From Bacteroidota bacterium (GTDB taxonomy: Bacteria > Bacteroidota > Rhodothermia > Rhodothermales > Rubricoccaceae): a stretch of 64,000 nt of DNA. This document shows positions 28,257-37,586 of the stretch, one piece after another. Location: positions 186,001 through 250,000 of the forward strand of contig JBCBNX010000003.1 of assembly GCA_039821555.1 (NCBI GenBank). Reading direction: 5' to 3'. The notes below the pieces were generated by a model. That model did no database searches, was not told the DNA's origin, and worked only from the letters and a program-made list of their open reading frames with translations. Positions within the stretch are counted from its first letter, which is position 1; every line of letters starts with the position of its first letter. Made by a program: the position numbers and the translations under genes.

Positions 28257-29088
28257 GCCTCTCGCCCCTGCCTCCAGTCTTACCCTGTCTGCAGTCTTGC
28301 TCTGTCTCGGACTCGACCCCGGGCCCTGCCGCTGCGAAGGCGTGCAGGGCCTCTTTCGTGCCCGCATCGGCGGGGAAGTAGAGTTCCAGCTTGAAGTCCT
28401 CCAGCATCGCGTCGCGCGGGGTGCTGAAGTGCGACAGCGTGGAGAAGAGCGAGAGGCGTAGGTCGCCGTAGCGGTAGATCGTCGGCGTGACCGGGCCGAG
28501 GCCCGCCTCCCCCAGCTCCACCGAGTGCCTGGCCTGCTGCGCAAGGTGGGCGGCGGCGCGGTCGAGGTCGGGGACGCCGCCCTGCGCCGCGCTCTCGTTC
28601 CACAGCTGGTGCGCGGCCTGGTGGGCGACCTGCGGCCAGTTCTCGACGCGCTCCGGCATCATCTCGGACACCATCAGGTCGAGCAGGCTGTCGCCCACCC
28701 CGACGCCGAGGTGCGCGTAGAGCGCCTCGGCAGGGGCGTTCAGGCGCACGACGGTCCAGAGCCGGTCGAGCGCGAGCGCTGGATAGGGCGCGTGCCGGTG
28801 GAGCATGTACGCCACCGCAGCGCGGATGGGCGCCATCTCGTCGGCGTCCCACGGGTAGCCCGAGTAGCGTGCCGCGAACCCGGCATAGCTCAGCAGCTGG
28901 TTGCGCGCGCCGAGCGGCAGCGCGAGGGCCTCGCCGAGGCGCTCAACCATCTCGCGACTAGGCTGCGCACGCCCCGTCTCCAAAAACGACAGGTGGCGCG
29001 CGGACACGCCCGCCTCGCCCGCGAGGTGGAGTTGGCTGTACCGACGCGTTTTGCGCCACGTTTGCAGGAAGGAGCCGAAGGGAGTCAT
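28234..29088 (-). CDS. XRE-family regulator with MmyB-type ligand-binding domain
   Basis: With the ATG at 29088 the protein has 284 residues. Residues 4-60 are an XRE helix-turn-helix ([41 protein letters not shown]). Residues about 95-260 are a MmyB-like domain ([20 protein letters not shown], then LLDLMVSE, and a C-terminal [20 protein letters not shown]). Proteins of this family are typically divergent, often self-controlling regulators whose pocket can hold a lipid-like ligand. Here the gene faces away from a small membrane protein gene at 29210, with a perfect palindrome in the gap, so control of that gene and itself is likely. Its end overlaps the cyclophilin gene by 23 bases. Confidence 0.9.
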
Positions 29089-29122
29089 GGCGAGAACATA
29101 GCGCGGCACGGTAAGGGCAGCT

Positions 29123-29139
29123 ATTACCTCCGAGGTAAT
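29123..29139. promoter_or_regulatory. Perfect palindrome, likely operator of the MmyB-type regulator
   Basis: ATTACCTC, one base, GAGGTAAT: an exact 8+1+8 inverted repeat 35 bases upstream of the regulator start and 71 bases upstream of the DUF2834-like gene. A second, weaker hairpin (GCCCAG, 5 bases, CTGGGC) lies at 29155-29171. Confidence 0.65.
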
Positions 29140-29209
29140 TGATCGGCGCCGAGCGCCCAGCTAAACTGGGCCTATCGACGTACCTCTACCCACGAACGTT
29201 TTCGGTCCT

Positions 29210-29530
29210 ATGACGCCTACGCCCATTCCCGCTCCAATCTCTTCCGGGCAGCGCACGCTCCTCGTCGTCGTAACAGCGGCCTTCACTGTGCTCACGATCC
29301 TCGCAGTCATCGGCCACGGCTATGCAGGCATCTTGACCTACCAGTTTGCGACGTGGGCTGGCGTCCAGGTGCTCGTCGACCTCGTGATCGCGTGCGCGCT
29401 CTTTCTGGTGTGGCTGTGGCACGACGCCAAGGCGCTCGGCCGCAACCCGTGGCCGTGGATCGCGATCACGCTCTTTCTCGGCTCGTTCGGACCGTTGCTC
29501 TACCTCGTCACTCGTAAGACGACAGCGTGA
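29210..29530 (+). CDS. DUF2834-like small integral membrane protein
   Basis: This 106-residue protein has three hydrophobic helices (about 17-37, 50-68, 80-98) and ends GPLLYLVTRKTTA. The pattern of helices, a W.DAKALGRNPW loop and a final PLLYL.TRK resembles DUF2834 membrane proteins of unknown function. It is transcribed away from the MmyB-type regulator and shares the palindromic control region with it, so it is the likely target of that regulator. Confidence 0.7.
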   Translation: MTPTPIPAPISSGQRTLLVVVTAAFTVLTILAVIGHGYAGILTYQFATWAGVQVLVDLVIACALFLVWLWHDAKALGRNPWPWIAITLFLGSFGPLLYLVTRKTTA

Positions 29531-29540
29531 CGCATCGCGT

Positions 29541-30122
29541 TCACCGCAGCAGGTCGAGGACGCGCGGGTAAAACGTCGCGCGTTCGTAGGATGGCATCTC
29601 GCCCTCGACCGTGTAGGTCTGCCCGTTGAGCGTGAGGTCGATCTCGACCGTGACCGGGGTCTCCTTGAAGTAGAGCAGGGCAGGCACGCCGAGCGACGTC
29701 GCGCTGTACCGATCGTCGCCCTGCATCCAGAAGCCGTCCTCGTAGTCCCGGAGGAGTTCCGTGCGTGGGCCGTTGCCAAAGCGATACGCGAACGAGTGGA
29801 TCGTGACGAACTCGATGTGCGGGTTGCGCCCCGCCGTGCGCCCGGCTTCGCGGATGAACACCTGGAAAAAGACGCTGTCCGCGGAGACGCGCCGCGTGTA
29901 GACGAAGGGGATGTCGACCTCCTCGCGAGGAAACCAGGCCGGGTAGGTAGAGATCTTCAGTTCACTCTTCTCATTGAGGGCGTGAACGAAGGTCTCATAC
30001 CCACGCTTCTCCAGCTGACCGATGCCGCCGGACACGAGCCACGCGACGACGAGCAGCACGCCCAGGCCGACGCCCAAGGCGCGCTTGATGCGAGTTCGAG
30101 ACCGGTTCTCTGGATCGTGCAT
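29541..30122 (-). CDS. Hypothetical membrane-anchored protein
   Basis: I do not recognise this 193-residue protein. It has a basic N-terminus (RSRTRIKRA), one transmembrane helix at about 15-35 (LGVGLGVLLVVAWLVSGGIG), and a mixed alpha/beta outer part with no cysteine and no known motif. Aromatic phrases such as YPAWFPREEVDIPFVYTRR and DGFWMQGDDRY stand out. The N-in anchor places the bulk in the periplasm. It ends only 10 bases from the convergent DUF2834-like gene. Nothing in the context assigns a role. Confidence 0.75.
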   Translation of the reverse strand: MHDPENRSRTRIKRALGVGLGVLLVVAWLVSGGIGQLEKRGYETFVHALNEKSELKISTYPAWFPREEVDIPFVYTRRVSADSVFFQVFIREAGRTAGRNPHIEFVTIHSFAYRFGNGPRTELLRDYEDGFWMQGDDRYSATSLGVPALLYFKETPVTVEIDLTLNGQTYTVEGEMPSYERATFYPRVLDLLR

Positions 30123-30186
30123 GGCGCGCGGTGTTGGTTCGCGGCACGCCTTCCAACAACCATACCCGACCTAAGCAACCAAGTCG

Positions 30187-31299
30187 CTACGGCGTGTAGC
30201 CCAGCGTCTCGAACAGCTCGGGCGATGCCTTGAGATAGCGCTCTTTGCTCGTCTCGGTGAACCAAGCCTCGGACACGAAGCGGTTGTTCTGCAGCCGCGC
30301 GTCCTGCCAGCCTAGATCGGCGGCAATCGGATAGTTGGACCAGTCCGCGTTGATGAAGCTGATCGCCTTCACATTCTTCCGGTAGGTCAGCGAGAAGAAG
30401 CGCACGAACCAGTCGTCCCAGGCGTCGACGCTACGGATGCCGTGCACGGGGCTCGTCTCGGCGATCATGACGGGCTTCTTGTGCGTCCGCGCGAACTCGA
30501 ACACGGCGTCGGCCTCAGCATTGAGACGGCTCGCGTAGAGGTGGCCGAAGAGCGAGATGCCGACCCAGTCCACGTACTCGTCGCCCGGATACCACGCCGA
30601 GAGGGGATGCCCCTCGTAGGTCGGCGACCCGTAGGAGTGCCACACGAACGCCACGTTGTCGACGCCCTCGGCGCGTGTGAGGTCGACAAATCGGCGGTAG
30701 GCGGCGACGTACTCGTCGGGGTCGAGTTCGTTGTGGATGCCGTCGAACTCGTAGCCAATGCGCAGATAGATGGGTCGCCCGACCGATTTCGCCCACGCGC
30801 TGAACGCGCGAATCACGGAGTCGAACTCGCCCTGCGCGGTCCGGTAGGCGACGTCCCACGTGCCGACCATCCAGAGCGCGCTCTGGAGCACCGTGTCCGG
30901 GAAGCGGTCCGCGAGGGCCTGGTGGTGGTGGATGTCGCCGTGCTCGTTGACCATCGGCGCGGCGAGGCCCTCCACGCTCGGGATGCCCCAGTAGGCCGCC
31001 CATCCGGCCGGTGGCGGCGCGTCCGGAAAGCTCGCCGTGAACGCGTCCGCAGCCTGGAGCGTCTGTCCCATGATGAGCAGCGTCTGCCCCGGCGGCGGAA
31101 CGAATCTCGTCTGCTCGAACGCGTAGGCGAAGCGATCGTCCGCCGTCGTGTCGATCTGCGCGACCATAGCGGCGACATCCGGCTCGGGCTGCGGGTCGGG
31201 CAGCACCGACGTGAGGACCGTCGGCGTGGTCGAGTCGCACCCTGCCGCCAGCGCGACAGCGAACAACAGGATCTGGGCAACAAAGCGCGTTCGTCTCAT
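30187..31299 (-). CDS. Glycoside hydrolase family 26-like (beta-mannanase-type) lipoprotein
   Basis: The 370-residue protein begins with a lipoprotein signal (MRRTRFVAQILLFAVALAAG-C, lipobox LAAGC). It continues as a TIM-barrel hydrolase of the GH26 kind. The likely acid/base is E184 in RIGYEFDG, and the likely nucleophile is E281 in PVMIAETSP. Aromatic residues near the site include WHSYG and WYPGDEYVDWVGISLFG. Family members cut beta-1,4-mannan or related glucans. The exact substrate is not visible. Anchoring in the envelope fits breakdown of an imported or nearby polysaccharide. The gene stands alone between hypothetical genes with no transporter beside it. Confidence 0.82.
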   Translation of the reverse strand: MRRTRFVAQILLFAVALAAGCDSTTPTVLTSVLPDPQPEPDVAAMVAQIDTTADDRFAYAFEQTRFVPPPGQTLLIMGQTLQAADAFTASFPDAPPPAGWAAYWGIPSVEGLAAPMVNEHGDIHHHQALADRFPDTVLQSALWMVGTWDVAYRTAQGEFDSVIRAFSAWAKSVGRPIYLRIGYEFDGIHNELDPDEYVAAYRRFVDLTRAEGVDNVAFVWHSYGSPTYEGHPLSAWYPGDEYVDWVGISLFGHLYASRLNAEADAVFEFARTHKKPVMIAETSPVHGIRSVDAWDDWFVRFFSLTYRKNVKAISFINADWSNYPIAADLGWQDARLQNNRFVSEAWFTETSKERYLKASPELFETLGYTP

Positions 31300-31513
31300 G
31301 GAACTTCGGTAACCGATACGAAGGATGGCACGCCGGACTGACCCCGTCGGGACGACCGTGTCTGCGGCGTTCTGCAGTCACGCATCGACGTACTCGGCGT
31401 TCCAAGCTCTCGCCTTCCACGGCCGCCGTTTGGGAATGGGGATCGTTCCGACCACACACGATGGAACGAACGGACCATCCACTTTGCCGACGGCACCCTG
31501 GAACCAGCGACCT

Positions 31514-32281
31514 CTAGCCAGCCTGCAGCGTCAGCACGACGCCGACCGGGTCGCGGACCAGGGCAACGCTGGCCCCGGCGGGCTCCCGCATGACCTCGCC
31601 CCCGTGCGCCACGACCCGCCGCAAGCTCTCAGTGAGGTCGTCGACGGGGAGATGCAGCAGCCACGCTGCCGAGACGCTGCCGTCTTCAGCGTGGCGCTGC
31701 CGGACGTGCGCGACGGTGGCCCCGTTGCTAGCCTGCATCTCGAACCGAGCGTCGGGAAGGCTACCGTTCTGTGTCTCCACGGCTTTTGCCGTCCACCCTA
31801 CCACCTGCCGATAGAAGTCCCGACTCGCCCGTACATCGGACACGGCCAGGGTAAGCCCGGCGATGCGGCCCTGGCGTCCTTGCTGTTCGGCAGCATCCGA
31901 GTCGCCTGGCACGGCGGGGACCACACCGAAGGCCGCCCCTTCGGGATCGACCAGCGCGGCCCACTGGCTCTGTCCCTCCTCGGTCTTGCCATGCATCAGC
32001 TCGGTGCCACCCAAAGCAAGTGCGTGGGCGACGCTGACGGCTACGTCCGCGACTTGGATGTGTGGCATCCATTGCAACGGCACAGCGGCGAGCTCGGGCG
32101 TACGCTCGCCGAGACCGATAATTGGCGTGCCGAGGTTATTCGTCAGGTTGTCGCGCCACAGTGGGGCGTCTCCCGTTGTGAGGATGGCGACGTAGAACGC
32201 GCGTTCGCGCTCGTGCTCGGGCACCGCGATGTCGGCGCTGAGCACACCGCCGGCGCCATGGACCTGGGAGATTTGCATCAT
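31514..32281 (-). CDS. Two-domain VOC (glyoxalase/bleomycin-resistance-like) protein
   Basis: This 255-residue cytoplasmic protein has two vicinal-oxygen-chelate domains in a row (about 5-125 and 138-253). Each ends with the familiar DPEGAAFGV or DPVGVVLTL strand, and the second begins GLTLAVSDVRASRDFYRQVV. It resembles the CFP32/YesE-type hydroxylase-glyoxalase group, in which many members lack a known reaction. Metal ligands are not certain from sequence alone, so I give no substrate. The start is the first of two adjacent ATGs. The 31300-31513 gap upstream of the GH26 gene holds nothing I can support. Confidence 0.85.
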   Translation of the reverse strand: MMQISQVHGAGGVLSADIAVPEHERERAFYVAILTTGDAPLWRDNLTNNLGTPIIGLGERTPELAAVPLQWMPHIQVADVAVSVAHALALGGTELMHGKTEEGQSQWAALVDPEGAAFGVVPAVPGDSDAAEQQGRQGRIAGLTLAVSDVRASRDFYRQVVGWTAKAVETQNGSLPDARFEMQASNGATVAHVRQRHAEDGSVSAAWLLHLPVDDLTESLRRVVAHGGEVMREPAGASVALVRDPVGVVLTLQAG

Positions 32282-32373
32282 GGAAGGCTCTTGCGTGTCA
32301 GTCGGCGCTGCGGTCTCCCCTCGCCAGTCCCCATGGCCGGGCGATGCTCCGTGAGGGCGACCGCGATGCTAGC

Positions 32374-32940
32374 TCACCCATCGCCATCGGGTGCGGGGAT
32401 CGGTTCGGGGCGGTGGTCGAAACTTAGCACGTGGCTGATCTTCCACGTGCCGTCGTCCTGGCGCTGCCACAGGTGAACGAACTTAGCGACGGTGCGCGTC
32501 GCCGCGCCGCGCTCGGTGAAGCGGTGGACGCCTCGCTGGACGGCCCCGTAGTCCTGCATCGGGTAGACCTCCAGACTGCCAGCGATGAGTTCGCGCGTGA
32601 CCCCATTCTCGCGGGGGCACGACGACGTGAGCCGGCGGAAATCGTCCCGCACCTCGTCCCCGTATGAGGCCCCGGTCAGGTCGTGGTAGAACTCGATGTC
32701 GTCCGTGAAGAGCCTCATGATCGCCTCGGCGTCGCAGGAGACGAACGAAGCGTCGAAGATGAGGCTATCCAACCGCGCCAACTCGTCATAGAGCGGTCCC
32801 GACGTGCCAACATCGGCCTCCGGGGCGGGCGACGGCTGCGCCTGGACAGGTATGCCCCACAGCAGCACGAGTGCCATGCACCAGGGCAGGAGCCGGGCCG
32901 TTTTGGTTGAACGAGACGAGGACGGGTCGAAGTACCACAT
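32374..32940 (-). CDS. Exported SnoaL/NTF2-like (DUF4440-type) protein
   Basis: The 188-residue protein has a long signal peptide (basic start, then LLPWCMALVLLWGIPVQAQ). Its single NTF2-like domain spans about 50-180, with LARLDSLIFDASFVSCDAEA, then FTDDIEFYHDLTG, and a final KFVHLWQRQDDGTWKISHVL strand, the standard DUF4440 ending. The fold is often used as a small-molecule pocket or as an association domain. No catalytic residue can be named. It should be periplasmic. Confidence 0.85.
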   Translation of the reverse strand: MWYFDPSSSRSTKTARLLPWCMALVLLWGIPVQAQPSPAPEADVGTSGPLYDELARLDSLIFDASFVSCDAEAIMRLFTDDIEFYHDLTGASYGDEVRDDFRRLTSSCPRENGVTRELIAGSLEVYPMQDYGAVQRGVHRFTERGAATRTVAKFVHLWQRQDDGTWKISHVLSFDHRPEPIPAPDGDG

Positions 32941-33124
32941 AGGCGGGAGAGCAAGAGGGCAGGGAAGCGACCGCGTTGACGGCGCGACCCCTGCTGGGTT
33001 GCAGGGCCGCCGTGTCTAATCGTTTGCTCCGCGCGGCGGGATATCCCCAGAACCGGGGATGGGGCGACGCGCCTCGTCGCTCTAGCTTGCTCGCGTCCCC
33101 CCACCTATGTCCCCTTCCTCGTTC

Positions 33125-33859
33125 ATGCCACGCCCCCTCCTCCTGGCACTTGCTCTCGTCGCCAGCTCCGCCACCGCCCAGATCGCCCCACCCAACGAGG
33201 TCCGCACGCTTGCCATCCCGCTCGTCGTTCAGACGGGGTCCGTGGACTACGGCTCCGACGTGACAGCCAGCGGCGCGTCGTCGATCGTGCCCGGCTTCTC
33301 GGTGGACCGGCTGGACCGGAGTGGCCCGCGCATGCTCTACCGGCGCTTCGACATCTCAGGCGGCGCGGCGTTTGTCGCCTGCTACGCGCTCTCTTGCTCG
33401 GGGCTGACCGAGGAGATCAACGGGGTCGAGTCCGACAACGACGGCTGGGTCTATCTCGAAGGTCTGCTGATCCCGCTCGCCGAGGGCGGGGTGCTCTTCC
33501 CGACGCCTGTCGGCAGCCTTGGCGGGGGCGTCACCCTCGGCTCGGCGGGCGTAGCGGGCGGCACCGACACCTTCGCCTACGGCCTGGCCGGCGTGCAGGG
33601 CGCCTACGGGGCACAGCTCGGCCCCGTGACGCTCCTCTCGCTCGCGACCTACGGCGTAGGCTACAGCTACGGCAGCGGCGAGGGCGGGCTGACCGGGCGG
33701 GTCATCAAGCTCCGCACCGACGCCTACATCCCGATCGGGCGCTTCATGGGCATCGGGACGCTCACGATCGCGCGGGTCACGGACACACTGGGCACGGACG
33801 ACAGCGCGGACGACCTCGGCGCCACCTTCGTCACGTTCGGCGCCGGCATCGGGTTCTAG
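33125..33859 (+). CDS. Exported beta-rich protein, possible outer-membrane protein
   Basis: The ATG at 33125 starts the signal peptide directly (MPRPLLLALALVASSATAQ). An ATG 18 bases upstream is possible. The mature part of about 225 residues is rich in Gly, Ser, Thr and aromatic-ended strands (GVLFPTPVGSLGGGVTLG, AYGLAGVQGAYGAQLG, LATYGVGYSYG) and ends in GAGIGF. A terminal phenylalanine is typical of outer-membrane beta-barrels. I do not recognise a family. It ends three bases before the convergent gene at 33863. Confidence 0.75.
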   Translation: MPRPLLLALALVASSATAQIAPPNEVRTLAIPLVVQTGSVDYGSDVTASGASSIVPGFSVDRLDRSGPRMLYRRFDISGGAAFVACYALSCSGLTEEINGVESDNDGWVYLEGLLIPLAEGGVLFPTPVGSLGGGVTLGSAGVAGGTDTFAYGLAGVQGAYGAQLGPVTLLSLATYGVGYSYGSGEGGLTGRVIKLRTDAYIPIGRFMGIGTLTIARVTDTLGTDDSADDLGATFVTFGAGIGF

Positions 33860-33862
33860 CGC

Positions 33863-34528
33863 TCACGGCGCGCGGTACGTGATCTCGCGCGTCTCGAAGA
33901 TCCACGCCGCGCCGTTGCGGACCACCGTCCGGCTTGTCCAGTTGCCTCGCTCATCGAGCGTCTCGACACGGAACACGTTCTCGATGCGCCGCGAGCCGTC
34001 CGTCCTCTCATACACATACCCCGTCTCGTTCGCACCGTCGTAGGTGACCGTGTCCATCCCACGAGCGCCCTCTGCAGAGACGCCGTAGCGCCGCTCGACC
34101 TCGCGCCCGTCTGCATCGGACACGAACTCGTTGACACCCGTCACCTCGCCCGCGCCGTTGAGGTATGTTACCGTCCTCACGACGCGACCGCCCTCTTCCG
34201 GGCGGTACTCGAAGCGTTCCAGCGTGGGGTCGAGGTCCGCCCCCTCGAAGTAGACGGCGCCGAAGGGCTGGTCGGAGGCGTCGTAGAGCTCCATGAAGGC
34301 GAGCGAGACCGAGCCGTCGGGCGCGCGCCACTCGACGCGGAGCCGCCGCCCGTTGGGCCCGTAGGTCTCGAACTCGGTACGCTGCAGCGCACCAACGGGC
34401 GTATCGCTGTCTTCGGTCGGAGTGGCGAGGTTGTAGACGTGCTTCACCGTGGCACTTGCCCCTGGGACCGGCTGGGCCTGGACGTTGACGGCAAGGACGA
34501 GAAGCAAGCAGGATAGACAGACGCGCAT
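33863..34528 (-). CDS. Hypothetical exported protein with YD/toxin-like beta repeats
   Basis: I start at 34528 because the ATG there opens a signal peptide (MRVCLSCLLLVLAVNVQAQ). The protein has 221 residues. The mature part has repeated short strands of the type FEYRPEEGGRVVRTVTYLNG and EVERRYGVSAEG, and ends RGNWTSRTV..NGAAWIFETREITY. This looks like MORN/YD-type or DUF4595-like antiparallel beta repeats found in Bacteroidota envelope proteins. The role is unknown. Confidence 0.75.
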   Translation of the reverse strand: MRVCLSCLLLVLAVNVQAQPVPGASATVKHVYNLATPTEDSDTPVGALQRTEFETYGPNGRRLRVEWRAPDGSVSLAFMELYDASDQPFGAVYFEGADLDPTLERFEYRPEEGGRVVRTVTYLNGAGEVTGVNEFVSDADGREVERRYGVSAEGARGMDTVTYDGANETGYVYERTDGSRRIENVFRVETLDERGNWTSRTVVRNGAAWIFETREITYRAP

Positions 34529-34637
34529 AGGGAGAAGGGGCTGTAGAAGGTGAACGGTCAACGGGAACGCAGGAAGACCTCAGCTGGGCCGACCCGGGTG
34601 CGCCGACTCAGGCAAATCTCCGTCTGCGAGCGGGTAG

Positions 34638-34671
34638 AATGCACAGCCATACTAAATGCACAGCCATACTA
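34638..34671. repeat. Two tandem 17-bp units over a gene end
   Basis: AATGCACAGCCATACTA is present twice in a row. The right copy includes the stop codon of the gene at 34669-35046, so the gene's end has been duplicated just beyond its stop. Confidence 0.8.
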
Positions 34672-35046
34672 CCTGTCTTCGAGGGCGACTAGCGTAATCG
34701 TACCACCGCCCGCCTCAGAAGGCCAAGCGTATGGTTTCGTTTTATCCCACTCGTACTCGACCTCAATGAGGCGGTCTCGCTTTCGCACCGTGCCCTCGCC
34801 CGAGATCACGTGGTCCTGGCTCGACGCCGGGATCGAGAGCGCCTCGACGAGCGCCGTGGCCAGGCGTTGGACCAGCGCCGTCTCGACGACCGGCGTGCCG
34901 TCCACGAGGAACGAGACCACGCGAGCACTCCCGATCCACCCGGGCCCGCCCTCCGACGTGACGGACCAGCGCACATCGACCCGGCCCTGCTCGACGAGGT
35001 CGATCAAGGTGTCTACGTCCCGAACTTCGATGGCGTGCGCTGGCAT
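34669..35046 (-). CDS. Hypothetical small cytoplasmic protein
   Basis: The 125-residue protein has no signal, membrane helix or known motif. Its first part (DVDTLIDLVEQGRVDVRWSV) and acidic-aromatic end (VEYEWDKTKPYAWPSEAGGG) look protein-like in composition. I support it because the frame has normal codon use for this genome and no competing gene overlaps it. It is transcribed away from the serine hydrolase at 35268. Function unknown. Confidence 0.55.
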   Translation of the reverse strand: MPAHAIEVRDVDTLIDLVEQGRVDVRWSVTSEGGPGWIGSARVVSFLVDGTPVVETALVQRLATALVEALSIPASSQDHVISGEGTVRKRDRLIEVEYEWDKTKPYAWPSEAGGGTITLVALEDR

Positions 35047-35267
35047 ACGTCCCGTGTTCCCTCGCCAAGCTACCCTCCCGAGACAGCACCCCGCTCATTC
35101 GCGCGCGAGCGAATCGCACACGAGGAGCGCCGCGCCTCCCCGTGGACGACCACACCGTGGACAACCACACCGCAGGCAGCCGGCGTGCATCGGGGAGCGC
35201 TCGGCCTGTAACCTTCGAGGCCGCACACGCGTCTCCGCGCCTTTGGCTTCACCCCCGATCTTGCGCC

Positions 35268-36446
35268 ATGCCCTTCTCCCCCGTGTTTCGACTGGCCCTC
35301 ATCCTCGCTCTTCTCTCAGGCTGTGGAGGGCCTTCTCAACTTCCGTCTCGTGCGGATGGCCCCGCTGCTCAGACACGGGAAGAAGCCATCGACCGAGGGC
35401 GCCTGCGGCTCATGCAGCGGATCGAGGAGGGCGTGCCCGGATTCTCGGTGGCCGTCGCCGTGGACGGCGAGGTCGTGTGGGCGGAGGGCCTGGGGGTCGC
35501 CGACCGCTCGACGGGTGCGCCTGTCACGACCGACACACGCTTTCGGATTGGGAGCACGTCCAAGTCGATCACCGCAGCCCTGGCCGGTCGCCTCCTCGAT
35601 CGCGGCCTCGTGTCGCTGGACACGGACATCCGCGAGACGCTCCCGTCGTTCCCGGAAAAACGATACACCCTGACGCTCCGGGATCTCCTCTCCATGCAAG
35701 CGGGCATCCGGCACTACCGAGCTGACGAGTCGCGGAATACGACCCACTACGCGAGCGTGCGCGATGGACTGCAGATCTTCGCAGACGACCCGCTCTTGTT
35801 CGAGCCGCACACGGCCATCCGCTACTCCAGCTACAGCTTCAATCTGGCGGGCGCCGTGCTGGCTCAGGCGCTCGGGATGAGCTACGGCGACGCGATCCAC
35901 ACGGAGATCCTCGAACCGCTGGGAATGAAGGCCACGGGCATCGACGATCCAACGGTGGAGATTCCAGAACGGTCGCGCTTCTACTCTCCGGGGTTCCTGC
36001 GCCTGAGCACCGCCCCCCTTGTGGACGATTCGTACAAGGCCCCGTCTGGAGGCCTCCTCTCCACCCCGACCGACCTGGTGCGCTTCGGGTCGGCGCTTCT
36101 CAGCAGGAGCACCCCCGAGGGCGAGCTGTGGCTAGACCAGGAGACCGTTCGCACCCTGTTCACGCCGCGGACGACCCGAGACCAGTCGCTGCCCGCGTTC
36201 TACGCACTCGGCTTCCGGGTCTGGCTCGACGATCCGGGCGCGTCTCCCCCGTACGGCCGCTACACGGTGCACCACGGAGGCTCCTCCGTCGGTGCGCGGT
36301 CGATGCTGATGCTGTTCCCGGACGAGGGTGTGGTGATCGCGCTGTTGGCCAACTCGGATGGGTACGACCACAAGGAGATCGATGCCGAGGCCATCGCATC
36401 TGGGTTTATCGAGGCGTACGCAAGCCGCTCGTCGCGCGAGCCGTAG
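35268..36446 (+). CDS. Beta-lactamase-family serine hydrolase lipoprotein (S12/class C-like)
   Basis: The ATG at 35268 was chosen because it gives a lipoprotein signal (MPFSPVFRLALILALLSG-C). The 392-residue protein is a penicillin-binding-protein/class C beta-lactamase-like hydrolase. The catalytic serine S96 is in the SxxK box of RIGSTSKS (K99). The second element is Y186-S-S in IRYSSYSFNLAG, where a YxN would be usual. The third is HHGGSSVG near residue 335, replacing KTG. Such proteins act as esterases, D-aminopeptidases or peptidoglycan hydrolases. The change from YxN to YxS makes true beta-lactamase activity less likely. It should be anchored in the envelope. Confidence 0.9.
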   Translation: MPFSPVFRLALILALLSGCGGPSQLPSRADGPAAQTREEAIDRGRLRLMQRIEEGVPGFSVAVAVDGEVVWAEGLGVADRSTGAPVTTDTRFRIGSTSKSITAALAGRLLDRGLVSLDTDIRETLPSFPEKRYTLTLRDLLSMQAGIRHYRADESRNTTHYASVRDGLQIFADDPLLFEPHTAIRYSSYSFNLAGAVLAQALGMSYGDAIHTEILEPLGMKATGIDDPTVEIPERSRFYSPGFLRLSTAPLVDDSYKAPSGGLLSTPTDLVRFGSALLSRSTPEGELWLDQETVRTLFTPRTTRDQSLPAFYALGFRVWLDDPGASPPYGRYTVHHGGSSVGARSMLMLFPDEGVVIALLANSDGYDHKEIDAEAIASGFIEAYASRSSREP

Positions 36447-36538
36447 TCGCTGGGCTTCCGACTGCGAGCCGGGGAGCATCGCCGCGCGAAGGAGACGGGG
36501 GACCGAGCAGCGCATGACGATCGTTCTTGCACGTCTCG

Positions 36539-36913
36539 TCAGGGCTCGCTCTCGACGGGACTCATATGGCCGGCCAACAGCCTCCACCCGTCTTCCTGGC
36601 TGCACCACACGCGGGTGTAGCGGAAGGTCCCAGCGAACGGCTCGCCAGCGAACGTCCCCGCCATCTCGATGTGGACATTGACGACGGCCGTGGCGCCGCA
36701 CCGGACCACGTGTCGCTCGCGCACCTCGGCCCGCGTCAATCGAAGCAGCCGGGCGCGGTGCGCGTTCAGATCATCTTCCTTGCGAAGCACAACGCCACCC
36801 AGCCCCGTGAACAGGAGGCGATCGTCGAGCAGGGCGTCGAGCGCGTCGACATCGTTGGAGGCCATCGCTGCGATGAGCGCGTCCTCGCAGGCCAGGACAG
36901 CATCGTCGGTCAT
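36539..36913 (-). CDS. SnoaL/NTF2-like cytoplasmic protein (DUF4440-type)
   Basis: This 124-residue single-domain protein starts with a helix carrying ALIAAMASNDVDALDALLDD. It continues with LLFTGLGGVVLRKEDDLNAH and ends TFRYTRVWCSQEDGWRLLAG, the usual cone-shaped NTF2-like fold. There is no signal peptide, unlike the related protein at 32374. The reaction, if any, is unknown. It is convergent with the serine hydrolase gene. Confidence 0.85.
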   Translation of the reverse strand: MTDDAVLACEDALIAAMASNDVDALDALLDDRLLFTGLGGVVLRKEDDLNAHRARLLRLTRAEVRERHVVRCGATAVVNVHIEMAGTFAGEPFAGTFRYTRVWCSQEDGWRLLAGHMSPVESEP

Positions 36914-37028
36914 GTGCCGGAGGGCATCACAGAATGAGAATCCACGTGCGAGGACCTACGTGGGCGGGTCTGTTGGGAAGCTGGACGCGGCAGCCCGAAA
37001 GTAGCCACGTGCCCGTCGGCGGCAGGCC

Positions 37029-37586
37029 TCACCCCGTCGCTTGCCCCATCGCTTGAGACGACGGCTCCGCCCGGCGCTGCTTCTTCTGCTTGAAGAACGC
37101 CTTTGTCGCCACGTAGATCGTCTTGTCGACCTCGCAGAAGACCTGCGAGCCGTCCTGGTTGGTGAGGCGGGTCGTCTTCACGATCTCGGTCTCCCCCTCC
37201 GCCTCGACGGTGGCGATCAGTTGCTCGATCTCGGACGGGGTGTACTCGAACACCGCGTAGAGGTCCTCGCGGGCGGGCGCCTTGAACCGGACGGCCGCCG
37301 CCTTGTCCCACACGATGTAGGCGCTGTCGAGGATGTTGATGAGTTGGACCATCGGGATCGGATCGACGGACGCGAACAGGCTCCCGCCGAAGATGCTGCC
37401 GACGTAGTTGCGGTTCTTGTAGCTGATCGGCAGCCTGATCGCGACGCGCATCAGGTCGTCCGAGACGGCGGTGATCCGCGCCGTCGTGCGCCGGTACATC
37501 GGCGACAGGTTGAACCCGTATTTGAAGAGCGTGGCGTCGCTAAAAAATCGGGGGCCGATCTTCGCGATTTGCTGGTAGAGCGACAT
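37029..37586 (-). CDS. DUF4442 hotdog-fold (thioesterase-like) protein
   Basis: The ATG at 37586 gives 185 residues and starts MSLYQQIAKIGPRFF. Longer in-frame starts add a low-quality leader. The body fits DUF4442: FNLSPMYRRTTARITAVSDD, YKNRNYVGSIFGGSLFASVD, then IVWDKAAAVRFKAPAR and a late VEAEGETEIVKTTRLTNQDG. The hotdog fold and the N..GSIFGG..F helix are those of acyl-CoA thioesterase relatives, so a role on fatty acyl thioesters is plausible but unproven. It lies downstream of, and on the same strand as, an MmyB-type regulator of the kind that can bind lipids. Confidence 0.85.
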   Translation of the reverse strand: MSLYQQIAKIGPRFFSDATLFKYGFNLSPMYRRTTARITAVSDDLMRVAIRLPISYKNRNYVGSIFGGSLFASVDPIPMVQLINILDSAYIVWDKAAAVRFKAPAREDLYAVFEYTPSEIEQLIATVEAEGETEIVKTTRLTNQDGSQVFCEVDKTIYVATKAFFKQKKQRRAEPSSQAMGQATG